DNA from: Terriglobia bacterium
GTDB taxonomy: Bacteria > Acidobacteriota > Terriglobia > Acidiferrales > UBA7541
NCBI GenBank assembly: GCA_020073585.1
Contig: JAIQEV010000015.1
Span: forward strand, 1 to 64,000
DNA length: 64,000 nt
Reading direction: 5' to 3'
Positions 52,976 to 62,044 of this stretch are shown here, piece by piece. Position 1 is the stretch's first letter; every line of letters starts with the position of its first letter. Made by a program: the position numbers and the translations under genes. The notes beneath the pieces are model-generated. The model was given only the letters and a program-made list of their open reading frames with translations. It made no database searches and was not told the DNA's origin.

Positions 52976-53476
52976 CTACGCCGTGGCTTTGGCGCCGGCG
53001 GCGCTGCTCGAGCGCACGGGAGCGGAAACGCTCTTCTCGAGCAGCTTTTCCTTGCGGTAAATCAGCGCGTTGATGTCGTAGGTGGCCAGTTCGAAACCGT
53101 GTCCGTGGGTGATGGCATCGGTGGGGCAGGCTTCCACGCAATAGCCGCAGAAGATGCACCGCGAATAATCGATGTTGTAGACCTCGGCGTAGCGTTCCCC
53201 CGCGGAAATGCGCTTCTCCCCGGTGTTTTCCGCGGCCTCGATGTAGATGCAGTTGGCGGGGCAGGCCGCGGCGCACAGAAAGCAGCCCACGCACTTCTCC
53301 AGGCCGTTCTGATCGCGGTGCAGCACGTGAATGCCGCGGTAGCGCGCCTGAAAATGCACCGGCTCGTGCGGATAATTTTCCGTCACCGGCTTGCGCAGCA
53401 TGTTCCGGAAGGTCACGCTGAAGCCCTTCACCAGCGTGGCAAACGTCTCACCAACTTCACGAATGATAGAGGCCAT
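52976..53476 (-). CDS. nuoI: NADH-quinone oxidoreductase subunit I
   Basis: 166 residues with two 4Fe-4S ferredoxin motifs, CVGCFLCAAACP and CIFCGYCVEACP, which carry electrons through the peripheral arm of complex I to the quinone. NYPHEPVHFQARYRGIHVLH near the start is typical. No other nuo gene is nearby, so it is an isolated copy. A family F palindrome pair lies at its 3' side. Confidence 0.88.
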   Translation of the reverse strand: MASIIREVGETFATLVKGFSVTFRNMLRKPVTENYPHEPVHFQARYRGIHVLHRDQNGLEKCVGCFLCAAACPANCIYIEAAENTGEKRISAGERYAEVYNIDYSRCIFCGYCVEACPTDAITHGHGFELATYDINALIYRKEKLLEKSVSAPVRSSSAAGAKATA

Positions 53477-53541
53477 GGCCCGTTCAGTTTAGCAAACGCC
53501 CGGAGTTGCGGCAATCCGCCGTTCGCACCGCACAACCGGCT

Positions 53542-54513
53542 TCACTGCAGCGATTTCACGATCTGCTTGCCGTGCAGCCGCCCGTTCTCGATGAAGATCT
53601 CGCTGGTCTGCCGCCCGCCGATGATCACCCCGGCCAGGTGCAGCCCGGGCACGTTGCTTTCCAGCGTCTCCGGGTTGCAGGCCGGCTTGCGCGTTTCCGG
53701 ATCCAGCCGCACGCCCAGCCGCTCCAGAAATTCGAAATCCGGGTGATAGCCCGTCAAGGCAAACACCTGCCGCGCCGCCACGCTCTGCTCGCCGCCCGCG
53801 CCGCCGCGGACCACCACGTGGTCCACGGCGATGCGCGCCACCTGCTTTCCGAACAGCGCGCGAATTTCCCCGGCCTTGATGCGGTTCTCGATGTCCGGCC
53901 GCACCCAGTATTTGATCGTCGCACCCAGTTCCGCTCCGCGGTGCACCAGCGTCACCCGCGCGCCTCCGCGAAACAGGTCCAGCGCCGCTTCCGCCGCCGA
54001 ATTCTTTCCCCCGATGACCACCACGTCGCGGTTCCAGAATTCGTGCGGCTGCGTATAGTAGTGCGAGACGTGCGGAAGATTCTCTCCCTCCACGCCCAGC
54101 GGATTCGGCAGATCGTAGTAGCCCGTGGCCACCACGATCTTGCGCCCCGCATAGCGCTGCTCCGTCCCGTTTTCCGCGCGCGTCACCACCGTAAACTTCC
54201 CGTCGCTGCCCTCCACCCGCTCCACCCGCTCAAACAGCCGCAACTCCAGCTGATAATGCTCGGCCGCCTTGCGGTAGTACTTCAGCGCCTCGCTCCGCGT
54301 CGGCTTCTCCGCCGCGCACACCAGCGGCAGGTCGCCGATCTCCAGCAGTTCCGGCGTGGTGAAAAACACCATGTTGACCGGGTAATGGAACAGCGAATTG
54401 CACAGGCAGCCTTTGTCAATCACCAGCGGGCGCATCCCGGCGCGCCGCGCTTCGATCGCCGAGGCCAGCCCCGTGGGTCCCGCGCCAATGCAGATCAGGT
54501 CGTAGGTCGTCAT
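53542..54513 (-). CDS. ypdA: YpdA-type bacillithiol disulfide reductase
   Basis: 323 residues from ATG 54513. FAD-binding motif CIGAGPTGLASAIEA at the N-terminus and NADPH-binding VVVIGGKNSAAEAALDLFRG in the middle. The pattern CLCNSLFHYPVNMVFFTTPE carries the expected cysteine region of YpdA proteins. These reduce bacillithiol disulfide, or possibly other substrates, using NADPH. It would protect the cytoplasm from oxidation. The downstream neighbour on the same strand is nuoI. Confidence 0.82.
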   Translation of the reverse strand: MTTYDLICIGAGPTGLASAIEARRAGMRPLVIDKGCLCNSLFHYPVNMVFFTTPELLEIGDLPLVCAAEKPTRSEALKYYRKAAEHYQLELRLFERVERVEGSDGKFTVVTRAENGTEQRYAGRKIVVATGYYDLPNPLGVEGENLPHVSHYYTQPHEFWNRDVVVIGGKNSAAEAALDLFRGGARVTLVHRGAELGATIKYWVRPDIENRIKAGEIRALFGKQVARIAVDHVVVRGGAGGEQSVAARQVFALTGYHPDFEFLERLGVRLDPETRKPACNPETLESNVPGLHLAGVIIGGRQTSEIFIENGRLHGKQIVKSLQ

Positions 54514-54574
54514 ATAGCGATGAGTTTGCCGGGGCGCGAATTGGATTGCAACTCCGCGGCGGCGCCCCGGCAAG

Positions 54575-54910
54575 CTATTGTGGGAGTCCCTGCTCGAGCA
54601 GTTCGTTTAGTTCGGCCCGGAATCGTTCCAGCTCCGCCCGCCGCGCCACCGTGGCTTCCATCTCGCTCTTCTTCCACACGAAGAACTCTCGGCCCTCGCG
54701 CTGGATGCGCACGCTGAGGTTGCCCGCCACCAGATAGCTCGGCGGGGCCTGCAGCCGCAGCCCGCCGTTCTCCACCGGCGCAAGCACGGCCGCGCATTCG
54801 CCGCGGCGCACGCAGAGCGCATTTTCATAGGGAGGAATGGCGATGGGCCGGAAGCCCGCCGCGAAGAGCCGTTCGAGAATCTGCATCTGCTGGCGTGAAA
54901 GTTCGGGCAT
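54575..54910 (-). CDS. Small protein linked to parB
   Basis: 111 residues from ATG 54910. A helix-rich protein with LSRQQMQILERLFAAGFRPI at the N-terminus and basic repeats at the C-terminus (RAELERFRAELNELLEQ). It starts 57 bases downstream of parB, so it is likely co-transcribed. The family is not recognised. Confidence 0.55.
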   Translation of the reverse strand: MPELSRQQMQILERLFAAGFRPIAIPPYENALCVRRGECAAVLAPVENGGLRLQAPPSYLVAGNLSVRIQREGREFFVWKKSEMEATVARRAELERFRAELNELLEQGLPQ

Positions 54911-54966
54911 AAGGCAGGCGGGCCGGAAGCGTAAGCCGCCTCCGGCCCTTCCTTGCAAACAGCCGC

Positions 54967-55833
54967 TTAGGCGACTGCGGAGTTCGCCGTTTCCGACGAC
55001 TCCTCGAGGGAAGCGAGAATCTCGCGCAGCGTGGAGATCAGCTCCTCCCGCGAAACGTTGCTCTTCCGGAACTGGATGCGCAGCTTGAACTTCTCCGTCT
55101 CCGGCTCGAAATGGAAGATGAACGGCTGCGGCCGCGGCCCGCCCTGCTGTTCGTCGCGCCGCTCGCGCCGCGCTTCGTCGCGCGTCAGTCCGCCCTGCAG
55201 GATGCGCTGCAGCATTTCCGCCATCTTTTTCTCGGTGGGCTGCCGCGCGATCTGCAGCAGCACCGACTTCGAGGTCAGCCCGTGCTCCACGCATTTCCGC
55301 CGGATGGCCTCGGGAATGTTGCGCAGCGACAGCGTCTCCGTCACCGAAGAGCGCGCCCGTCCGATTTTCCGCGCCATGTCCTCGTGCGTGTATTCGAACT
55401 GCGTCGCCAGCCGATGCAGCCCGTCGGCCTCTTCGAACGCCGTCAGGTCCTTGCGCTGGATATTCTCGATCAGTCCCAGCTCCAGCGTTTCCGCGTCGTC
55501 CGCGGTCTTCTCGATGCACGGCACCTCGCGCAGCCCCGCGGCGCGCGACGCGTGATAGCGCCGCTCGCCCGAGATGATGTGGTAGCACTCCTCGCGCGGC
55601 ACGTAGCGCACCAACAGCGGCTCCAGCACGCCCTTCTCCCGGATGGAGTCCGTGAGGTCGCGCAGGTCTCCCAGGGCCTTGCGCGGCTGCTCCGGATTCG
55701 GCCGGATATTCTCCACCGGTATCATGCGCCCGATCGTCGCCCCGCTGAACGTCGTCAGCGATTCGATGTAGTGGGCGTCATGCCGCATCTTCAGCGCGAC
55801 GGGCAGTCCGATTCTCTTCGACACGTTCGACAC
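54967..55833 (-). CDS. parB: ParB/Spo0J-like partition protein
   Basis: 288 residues from GTG 55833 (a GGAGG RBS lies nine bases upstream). The ParB N-terminal CTPase/parS-loading block is visible: MIPVENIRPNPEQPRKALGD, IISGERRYHASRAAGL and GLIENIQRKDLTAFEEADGL. The helix-turn-helix follows (HEDMARKIGRARSSVTETLS). It binds parS sites and works with ParA. It overlaps parA by 56 bases, more than usual for ATGA-type coupling. Confidence 0.88.
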   Translation of the reverse strand: MSNVSKRIGLPVALKMRHDAHYIESLTTFSGATIGRMIPVENIRPNPEQPRKALGDLRDLTDSIREKGVLEPLLVRYVPREECYHIISGERRYHASRAAGLREVPCIEKTADDAETLELGLIENIQRKDLTAFEEADGLHRLATQFEYTHEDMARKIGRARSSVTETLSLRNIPEAIRRKCVEHGLTSKSVLLQIARQPTEKKMAEMLQRILQGGLTRDEARRERRDEQQGGPRPQPFIFHFEPETEKFKLRIQFRKSNVSREELISTLREILASLEESSETANSAVA

Positions 55834-56587
55834 GTTGGATAACCTCCGCGGCTAGCTTTTTGTAATCGGCAGCGCCGGGTGACTTCGGGGCAAACGTTAA
55901 AATCGTTTCCTTGTACGCCGGGCTCTCTTCCAGGCGCACGTTCTTCCCGATGCGCGTCTTGAACAGCACCCCGCCGAAGACCGAGCGGATCTGCTCGTGG
56001 GTGTCGCGCGAGATGTTCGTGCGCCGGTCGAACAGCGTGATCACCACTCCCAGCACCTGCAGCGCGGGATTGGGCCGCGCGCGGATGCGCTCGTAGGTTT
56101 CCAGCAGGTCGTCGGTGCCCTCGATCGCGAAATACGCGGCCTGGATGGGCACCAGCAGGTGCGTGGAGGCCACCATGGCGTTCACCGTCAGAATGCCCAG
56201 CGACGGCGGCGTGTCCAGAATGACGTAGTCGAATTCCCGCAGCACCGGCGCCAGCGCGTCCTTCAGCTTGTACGGCGCGTCGAATTGCCCGGCCAGCACC
56301 TGCTCGAGCTTGGCCAGCGCCAGGCGTCCCGGCCCCACGAATAGATTCGGATCCTTCGTGGGCATGATGACCTTGGCCATCTCCGCCCGCGCATCACTGA
56401 GCACTTCGAACATGGACAGCGCCACGTCGCTGGCCTCGAAAAAAGCGATGGTGGAATTGGCCTGCGGGTCGAGATCGATAAGCAGGGTCCGCTTGCCGCG
56501 GTGCGCGAGGGACGCCGCGAGATTGATCGCCGTCGTGGTCTTGCCCACGCCGCCTTTTTGATTCGCGATCGTTATGATGGCCGTCAT
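55778..56587 (-). CDS. parA: ParA-family partition ATPase
   Basis: 269 residues. Deviant Walker A KGGVGKTTTAINLA, Walker B ILDTPPSLG, and LLIDLDPQANST define the ParA/MinD family. It forms ATP-dependent gradients on the nucleoid that move ParB-parS complexes. It lies first in the operon parA-parB-small gene, with no parS palindrome recognised in the window. Confidence 0.9.
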   Translation of the reverse strand: MTAIITIANQKGGVGKTTTAINLAASLAHRGKRTLLIDLDPQANSTIAFFEASDVALSMFEVLSDARAEMAKVIMPTKDPNLFVGPGRLALAKLEQVLAGQFDAPYKLKDALAPVLREFDYVILDTPPSLGILTVNAMVASTHLLVPIQAAYFAIEGTDDLLETYERIRARPNPALQVLGVVITLFDRRTNISRDTHEQIRSVFGGVLFKTRIGKNVRLEESPAYKETILTFAPKSPGAADYKKLAAEVIQRVERVEENRTARRAEDAA

Positions 56588-56955
56588 GCGCTTCTGCCTC
56601 CATCCGCCGGCGCATACCGGGGACGCCGCGGTCCGGCAACAGCCTTGCTATATGTTGTTGTCTCCCGCAAATACCCCCCAAGGGCTAGGCTAAATGTACG
56701 GAATCTGCCTGTGGATTCGCAAGCGAAATATGCGCTTTTTTGGCCCCCGCCGGGGTTCCTCCTCCCCGGACGCCCTTCCCCGCCCGGCCCGCTCCTCCCG
56801 GCGGCCCCCTCCCAGGCCAGGCCTCTTGCCTCGTCGCCTGGGTTCCCCCATAAAACAACGGGGCCGGACCTCGCGGCCCAGCCCCGTTTCTCAGCTACCC
56901 AACCTAAACTTGTGCCTTTCCCGCTTGCAACCGCAGGTGCCGCCCGCGGCCCCGC
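56588..56955. other. intergenic region between parA and the PilZ gene
   Basis: No gene is supported. It should hold the parA promoter on the right-hand part. A terminator-like hairpin for the PilZ transcript lies at 56850-56888. Confidence 0.5.
56850..56888 (-). terminator. intrinsic terminator after the PilZ gene
   Basis: On the minus strand AACGGGGC / GCCCCGTT forms the stem, with a GC-rich interior, followed by GTTTTATG. Confidence 0.7.
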
Positions 56956-57291
56956 TCAGAACTCCAGGCTCCAGAAGTCCGCCGGGGGATTCTGCAGCTC
57001 CAGACCCAGCTCCCAGCCGTTGCGGCCTTCGTGGCCGCGCCAGACGACCGCGGCCGCACAGCCCTGGTTGGTCACCAGATTGACCACGCGCAGGTGCTGT
57101 CCTACGGTGAAACCCTGCGGCACGACCGCCAGGCAGCCCTTCGAGCTGACATCCAGCGTCACCCCTTCCACGCGCAGGTCGTTCCCGGCATCCGTCCACT
57201 CCACGGCAATCGGCACGCGCGAATTCACGCGCGAAGCGGTGCGGTAATGCTTATCCGTGCTTTCGTTCAGTCCGGAACCTAGCAGGGCCAC
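56956..57291 (-). CDS. PilZ domain protein
   Basis: 111 residues from GTG 57291, with an AGGAGG RBS. Signature residues: RxxxR in ASRVNSRVPI (about residues 20-25) and DxSxxG as LDVSSKGC. PilZ proteins bind cyclic di-GMP and control surface or motility functions. It is a single-domain protein, so it probably acts through a partner. The divergent MATE gene lies to the right. Confidence 0.85.
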   Translation of the reverse strand: MALLGSGLNESTDKHYRTASRVNSRVPIAVEWTDAGNDLRVEGVTLDVSSKGCLAVVPQGFTVGQHLRVVNLVTNQGCAAAVVWRGHEGRNGWELGLELQNPPADFWSLEF

Positions 57292-57528
57292 GGTTCTCCT
57301 CCTCAGTGGCGCAGCGCGTGGCAAATTCCATCTGCCACGGACGTTTCTGCAAACAGCCCCTCGCCCGCGCACCCACACTATCCTGGTAGTTTTACGGTAA
57401 AGGCTACATCCGCTTCGGTCAATGGAACTCGCGCTCCAAGGAGTCCCATCGGTTACCTCCTGGCCCCCCAGTGCCTCCGGCTTTGTCTCCGGGGCCTCCC
57501 CCGCTTACACTTAGCCTCGCCATTCCCC

Positions 57529-58890
57529 ATGTTTCGCTTGCGCACATTGCGGGCGGAGTTCCGCCCCACGCTTAAGCTGGCCCTGCCCCTGGTTCTCGCC
57601 GAGCTCGGCTGGATGAGCATGGCCGTCGTGGACACCATGATGGTGGGCCGCCTCCCGGACAGTGCCGCGGCCATCGGCGCCGTGAGCATCAGCTCCAGCC
57701 TCTTCCACGTCCTGGCCCTCTTCGGCAGCGGCCTGCTGATCGGCCTGGACACCCTGGTCTCCCAGTCCTTCGGCGCGGGCCAGCGCGAAGATTGCCATCG
57801 CTCGCTGCTCAACAGCATCTACCTGGCCCTGGCCATGACCCCCTGCCTGATGACCCCCATCTGGTTCTTCGCGCCGTTGCTCACCGCCCTCGGCGCCGAG
57901 CCGCGCGTCTCCGCCCTCGCCATCCCATACATGAAGGCGCTGGCCATGTGCGTGCTCCCTCTGCTGCTCTATTTCGCTGTGCGCCGCACCATGCAAGCCA
58001 TGAACCTCGTCAAGCCCGTGGCTTTCGCGCTCCTCACCGCGAACCTCGTCAACCTCGCCGGCAATTGGCTGCTGGTTTACGGCAAGTGGGGCGCCCCGGC
58101 GATGGGCGTCGTGGGCTCCGGCTGGTCCACGGCCATCGCCCGCAGCTACATGGCCGCCGTGCTCATTGCCTACTTGCTGTGGTACGACCGCAAGCACCGC
58201 ACCAAACTTCTCCACACCCCTGTGGAAGTGGATCTCCGCCGCATCCGCCGCCTGCTCGCTCTGGGCCTTCCCGCCGCCCTGCAGATCACCCTCGAGATGG
58301 CCGTCTTCGCCCTGGCCACCGCGCTCATCGCCCGCCTCGGCGCCGTGGCCCTGGCCAGCCACCAGATCGCCCTGAACACCGTTTCCCTCACCTACATGGT
58401 GCCCCTGGGCATCTCCTCCGCCGCGGCCGTGCGCGTCGGCCAAGCCATCGGCCGCAAGGACCCCGCGGCAGCCGCGGACGCCGGCGGCACGGCCATCGCT
58501 CTCAGCGCCGCCTTCATGTGCTGCGCCTCGCTGGCCTTGCTGGTCTTTCCCCGCTGGATCGCCCGCATGTACACGCCCAACGAAGCGGTCATCCGCGGCA
58601 CGATCCTCCTGCTCACCGCCGGCGCCGCCTTTCAGCTCTTCGACGGCATCCAGTCCGTCGCCACCGGCGCGCTGCGCGGCACCGGCGACACCCGCACCCC
58701 CATGCTCTGTCACTTCTCGGCCTACTGGCTGATCGGTTTCCCGCTCGGCGCCTATCTCTGCTTCCGCCGCGGCTGGGGCGTCTTCGGCCTATGGACCGGC
58801 CTGAGCTTTGCTCTCATCCTGATCGGCTGTGTCTTGCTGTACGTCTGGCAGAGGACCGTGCGCCGCCTGCGCGCCGCCGCCCTCCGCTAA
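57529..58890 (+). CDS. MATE-family multidrug efflux transporter
   Basis: 453 residues with twelve membrane helices in two homologous halves: LPLVLAELGWMSMAVVDTMM and the VSQSFGAGQ segment in the first, and LGLPAALQITLEMAVFALAT and RVGQAIGRKDP in the second. NorM-type transporters export cationic drugs in exchange for Na+ or H+. No neighbour points to a specific substrate. It starts with ATG 57529 after an intergenic stretch from the PilZ gene. Confidence 0.88.
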   Translation: MFRLRTLRAEFRPTLKLALPLVLAELGWMSMAVVDTMMVGRLPDSAAAIGAVSISSSLFHVLALFGSGLLIGLDTLVSQSFGAGQREDCHRSLLNSIYLALAMTPCLMTPIWFFAPLLTALGAEPRVSALAIPYMKALAMCVLPLLLYFAVRRTMQAMNLVKPVAFALLTANLVNLAGNWLLVYGKWGAPAMGVVGSGWSTAIARSYMAAVLIAYLLWYDRKHRTKLLHTPVEVDLRRIRRLLALGLPAALQITLEMAVFALATALIARLGAVALASHQIALNTVSLTYMVPLGISSAAAVRVGQAIGRKDPAAAADAGGTAIALSAAFMCCASLALLVFPRWIARMYTPNEAVIRGTILLLTAGAAFQLFDGIQSVATGALRGTGDTRTPMLCHFSAYWLIGFPLGAYLCFRRGWGVFGLWTGLSFALILIGCVLLYVWQRTVRRLRAAALR

Positions 58891-58909
58891 CCCGGATTGC
58901 AGCGCGCCC

Positions 58910-58940
58910 GTAGGGGCACGGCACCGCCGTGCCCGTCTTT
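58910..58940. repeat. family C palindrome, intergenic
   Basis: GTAGGGGCACGGCACCGCCG followed by TGCCCGTC. Relative of the in-frame copy in the terminase gene at 41412-41442. Confidence 0.75.
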
Positions 58941-59060
58941 CTTCGCATTTGTCTTGGAAGATCTTGAGAGTTCAAGAAGTACCGCAGAGAGCGAGGATAA
59001 GGAAAAAAACAGCGCCTGCCCCGCGCGCAACCACATGTGACTGTCAGCAGTCCTACGCCT

Positions 59061-59546
59061 CTACATCTTGTAGCGGCCGAGGTCATCGTCGGAGAGGCCT
59101 TCGAGCCAGTTGCGCAACTGTTCGGTCGAACTCCGTTCGGAAACCGCGCTGGACACCTTCGAGCTCTTCAGAACCTCTTCTTCCACGAAAATCGGGCAGT
59201 CCACGCGCAGCGCCAGAGCCAGCGCATCGCTGGGCCGCGAATCGATGGCCATCACTTCGCCCCGCGACTCCACCCAGATCAGCGCGTAAAACGTGTCGTC
59301 CTTGAGGTCGTTCACGACCACCTTCTGCACGTGCACGTCCAGCCCCAGCAGCACGCTGCGCAGCAGGTCGTGGGTCATCGGCCGCGGCGTCTGCACCTTT
59401 TCGATTTCCAGGGCGATGGCGTTGGCTTCGTAGATCCCCACCCAGATGGGCAGCACGGCGTTGCCCTGCAGGTCCTTCAACACCACGATGGGCATGTTCG
59501 TCACGGGATCCATCATCAGGCTGCGAATCTTCATTTCGACTTCCAT
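59061..59546 (-). CDS. Bifunctional nuclease family protein (BFN/DUF151)
   Basis: 161 residues from ATG 59546, with a GGGAGGG RBS. The family blocks MPIVVLKDLQGNAVLPIWVG, MTHDLLRSVLLGLDVHVQKV and the acidic SRPSDALALALRVDCPIFV stretch are visible. Members have DNase/RNase activity reported in plants and archaea; the bacterial role is not settled. It is upstream of miaB on the same strand. Confidence 0.85.
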   Translation of the reverse strand: MEVEMKIRSLMMDPVTNMPIVVLKDLQGNAVLPIWVGIYEANAIALEIEKVQTPRPMTHDLLRSVLLGLDVHVQKVVVNDLKDDTFYALIWVESRGEVMAIDSRPSDALALALRVDCPIFVEEEVLKSSKVSSAVSERSSTEQLRNWLEGLSDDDLGRYKM

Positions 59547-59558
59547 CGAGCCCTCCCG

Positions 59559-59606
59559 TAGCACAGACGGAACTTGTCCCGACTCGGTCGGGAGCCTGTG
59601 CTCTTC
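59559..59606. repeat. family B/D-type compound palindrome
   Basis: GTAGCACAGACGGAACTTGT, then CCCGACTCGGTCGGGAGCCT and GTGCTCTT. It combines a family B GTAGCACAG arm with a family D CCCGACT hairpin. It lies between the BFN and miaB genes and reaches the miaB stop. Confidence 0.7.
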
Positions 59607-61005
59607 ACTCTTGCACCGCTTCGCCCGCCAGACTGTTAGGCCCCGCGCTGCTTACCTGCACCTGCACATATTGTCCCAGAAGCCCGGCGACCGGCGAAGT
59701 GAAATTCACCATGCGGTTACTGGAGGTGCGCCCGGCCCACTGGTTCTGCCTCCGCGACTTCCCTTCCACCAGTACCTCGAAGCGCTGCCCCACCAGCGCC
59801 GCGTTGCGCGCCGTCTGAATCTCCCGCTGCTTCTCCAGCAGCATCGCCAGGCGCCGGCTCTTCTCTTCCTCGGGAATCGCGTCGGCCATCGTCTGCGCCG
59901 GCGTGTTGGGCCGCGGCGAATACTTGAAGGAGAACGCCCCGTCGAACTGCGCCGCTTCGAGCAGGCTGAGCGTCTCCTGAAAATCCTCTTCCGTTTCGCC
60001 CGGAAAGCCCACGATAAAATCCGTGGTCACGCTGATGGCCCGCCGCGCGCTCCGCAGCAGCGCAATTTTCTCCAGATACTCCTCGCGCGTGTACGTGCGC
60101 TGCATCGCGCGCAGCACCCGCGTCGAGCCGGACTGCACCGGCAGGTGCACATGCTCGCAGACCGCCGGCTGCGCCTCGATCGCCTGCACGATGTCCGGCG
60201 TGAAGTCCCGCGGGTGCGACGTCGTGAAGCGCACCCGGCGGATCCCCGGAACCTCCGCGGCCGCCAGCAGCAGCTCCGCAAAGCGCATCCCGCGCGGCGA
60301 GGGATCGCGGTAGGAATTCACCGTCTGCCCCAGCAGTTGAATCTCCGTGTAGCCCAGATCCGCGAGCTGCCGCGCCTCCGCCAGCACCGCCGCGCTCGAC
60401 CGGCTACGCTCCGGCCCCCGCGTGTACGGCACCACGCAGTACGAGCAGGCCTTGTCGCAGCCCTCGATGATCGTCAGGTAGGCGCGCCAGGGATTGTCGC
60501 GCCGCGTCATTTCCGTCTCGAAAGTTTCCTCCGTATCCGTCTCGAGTCCCGTGACCCGCCGCTGCCCCGCTTCCCACTGCGCCAGTAGTTCCGGCAGCTT
60601 GCTGTAACTCGCCGAACCGCACACCAGCCCCACCCACGGCGCGCGCTCGAAAATATCCTCGCCTTCCTGCTGCGCCAGACAGCCCAGCACCCCGATCATC
60701 CGCCCTTCGTTCGGCTGCGCCCGGAATTCTCCCAGCCGCGAGAAGACCTTCTGCGCCGCCTTTTCGCGGATGCTGCAGGTGTTGTAGAGGATCACCGAGG
60801 CGGCCTCCGGCGATTGCACTTGGCGGTAGCCGCGCGCCAGCAGCACCCCGGCCACTTTCTCCGAGTCGTGATCGTTCATCTGGCAGCCGAAGGTCTCCAG
60901 AAAAAACGTGCCGCGCGCGCCCGAACCCGCATTCGCAGGCGTCTCCCGCGCCGTCGCGGAGCCTGCCGCCAGCGCTTCCAGCCCGATATCAAAGCCTTTT
61001 CCCAT
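59605..61005 (-). CDS. miaB: tRNA-2-methylthio-N6-dimethylallyladenosine synthase
   Basis: 466 residues. MiaB attaches a methylthio group to i6A37 of tRNAs reading UNN codons. The N-terminal UPF0004 domain has Cys in FGCQMND, NTCSIREKA and LGCLAQQ for the second Fe-S cluster. The radical SAM motif CDKACSYCVVPY lies in the middle, and the TRAM domain ends the protein (NALVGQRFEVLVEGKS). The first 30 residues are an unusual Ala/Gly extension; a later start is possible. Confidence 0.93.
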   Translation of the reverse strand: MGKGFDIGLEALAAGSATARETPANAGSGARGTFFLETFGCQMNDHDSEKVAGVLLARGYRQVQSPEAASVILYNTCSIREKAAQKVFSRLGEFRAQPNEGRMIGVLGCLAQQEGEDIFERAPWVGLVCGSASYSKLPELLAQWEAGQRRVTGLETDTEETFETEMTRRDNPWRAYLTIIEGCDKACSYCVVPYTRGPERSRSSAAVLAEARQLADLGYTEIQLLGQTVNSYRDPSPRGMRFAELLLAAAEVPGIRRVRFTTSHPRDFTPDIVQAIEAQPAVCEHVHLPVQSGSTRVLRAMQRTYTREEYLEKIALLRSARRAISVTTDFIVGFPGETEEDFQETLSLLEAAQFDGAFSFKYSPRPNTPAQTMADAIPEEEKSRRLAMLLEKQREIQTARNAALVGQRFEVLVEGKSRRQNQWAGRTSSNRMVNFTSPVAGLLGQYVQVQVSSAGPNSLAGEAVQE

Positions 61006-61125
61006 GGTTTCCCGGCTAGTTTAGCACGTTCCCCGGTGCGCCTCTTGGCGGCCTTTGCCTGACGAATTCATTGCCGCAACCCCAGCCTGGCGTTACACTC
61101 CAGTCCCTAACACAGGAGGTACATC

Positions 61126-62037
61126 TTGAGACATCTCCGCCGAATCCTTCTTCTTCTCGCCCTGTGCATCTCCCTGGCCGCCTCCAGGCTTCCCGCGCAA
61201 GAGATTCCCGCTGACTACCAGGAGGTGCTCCGCTATCTGAGCCGCAGTGGCGACTACAAGGCGGCCGTCCTGAAGATCAACCTTCCGCGCAACGATCTGC
61301 ATGTGCGGATCGCCGGTCATGATACGCCAACGCCCTTCGGCTTCGGCGGCTGGATTGGCTTGACGAAGGGCGATGGGGGCATGGACGTGCTCATGGGCGA
61401 TCTGGTCCTGACGCAGGAGGAGGTCAACCCCGTGCTTTCCGCCCTTCTCGATCACGGCCTGGAGGCCACTGCCCTCCACAACCACTTTTTCTGGGAAGAA
61501 CCGCGGCTGTTCTTCCTTCACGTGCACGGCCGCGGCAAAGCGCTGGATCTTGCGCAGAAGATCAAGCCCGCACTCGACCTCGTCGGACACCCCGCTCCCG
61601 TGGCGGGGCAATCCGCGCCCATGGCCGCTGCTGCCCCGCCCGTTCTGGATGCTGCCGCGCTCACCAAAATCATCGGGCGTCCCGGCGAGGCGCTCGGCGC
61701 CGTCCAGAAATTCACCGTCGGCCGCGACGATCTGCACCTCACCGAAATGGGCGCGGTCATCAACGCCCGTATGGGATTGAACTCCTGGGCGGCCTTCGCC
61801 GGATCGGATGCCGATGCGCAGATCGCCGGCGACATCGCCATGCGCGACTCGGAAGTCAACGGCGTATTGAAGGCGCTCCGCGCGCACGGCCTGAACATTG
61901 TGGCCATCCATCAGCACATGCTGAAGACGCAGCCCGCGGTTTTCTTTCTCCATTACTGGGGCCGCGGGCCAGCCGCGAAGCTCGCCGAAGGGTTCCGCGC
62001 CGCCCTAGACCTTCTGGGATCGTCCGACGCTCAGTGA
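61126..62037 (+). CDS. Secreted DUF1259-like protein with tandem duplication
   Basis: 303 residues from TTG 61126, chosen because AGGAGG lies seven bases upstream. A signal peptide (about 1-24) is followed by two copies of a DUF1259-like domain: VLKINLPRNDLHVRIAGHDT / VQKFTVGRDDLHLTEMGAVI and ATALHNHFFWEEPRLFFLHV / IVAIHQHMLKTQPAVFFLHY. The repeated H-N/Q-H and HxxGxG patterns suggest metal or nucleotide binding. A stop just ahead of chrA suggests one operon. Confidence 0.83.
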   Translation: MRHLRRILLLLALCISLAASRLPAQEIPADYQEVLRYLSRSGDYKAAVLKINLPRNDLHVRIAGHDTPTPFGFGGWIGLTKGDGGMDVLMGDLVLTQEEVNPVLSALLDHGLEATALHNHFFWEEPRLFFLHVHGRGKALDLAQKIKPALDLVGHPAPVAGQSAPMAAAAPPVLDAAALTKIIGRPGEALGAVQKFTVGRDDLHLTEMGAVINARMGLNSWAAFAGSDADAQIAGDIAMRDSEVNGVLKALRAHGLNIVAIHQHMLKTQPAVFFLHYWGRGPAAKLAEGFRAALDLLGSSDAQ

Positions 62038-62044
62038 GCGCCGT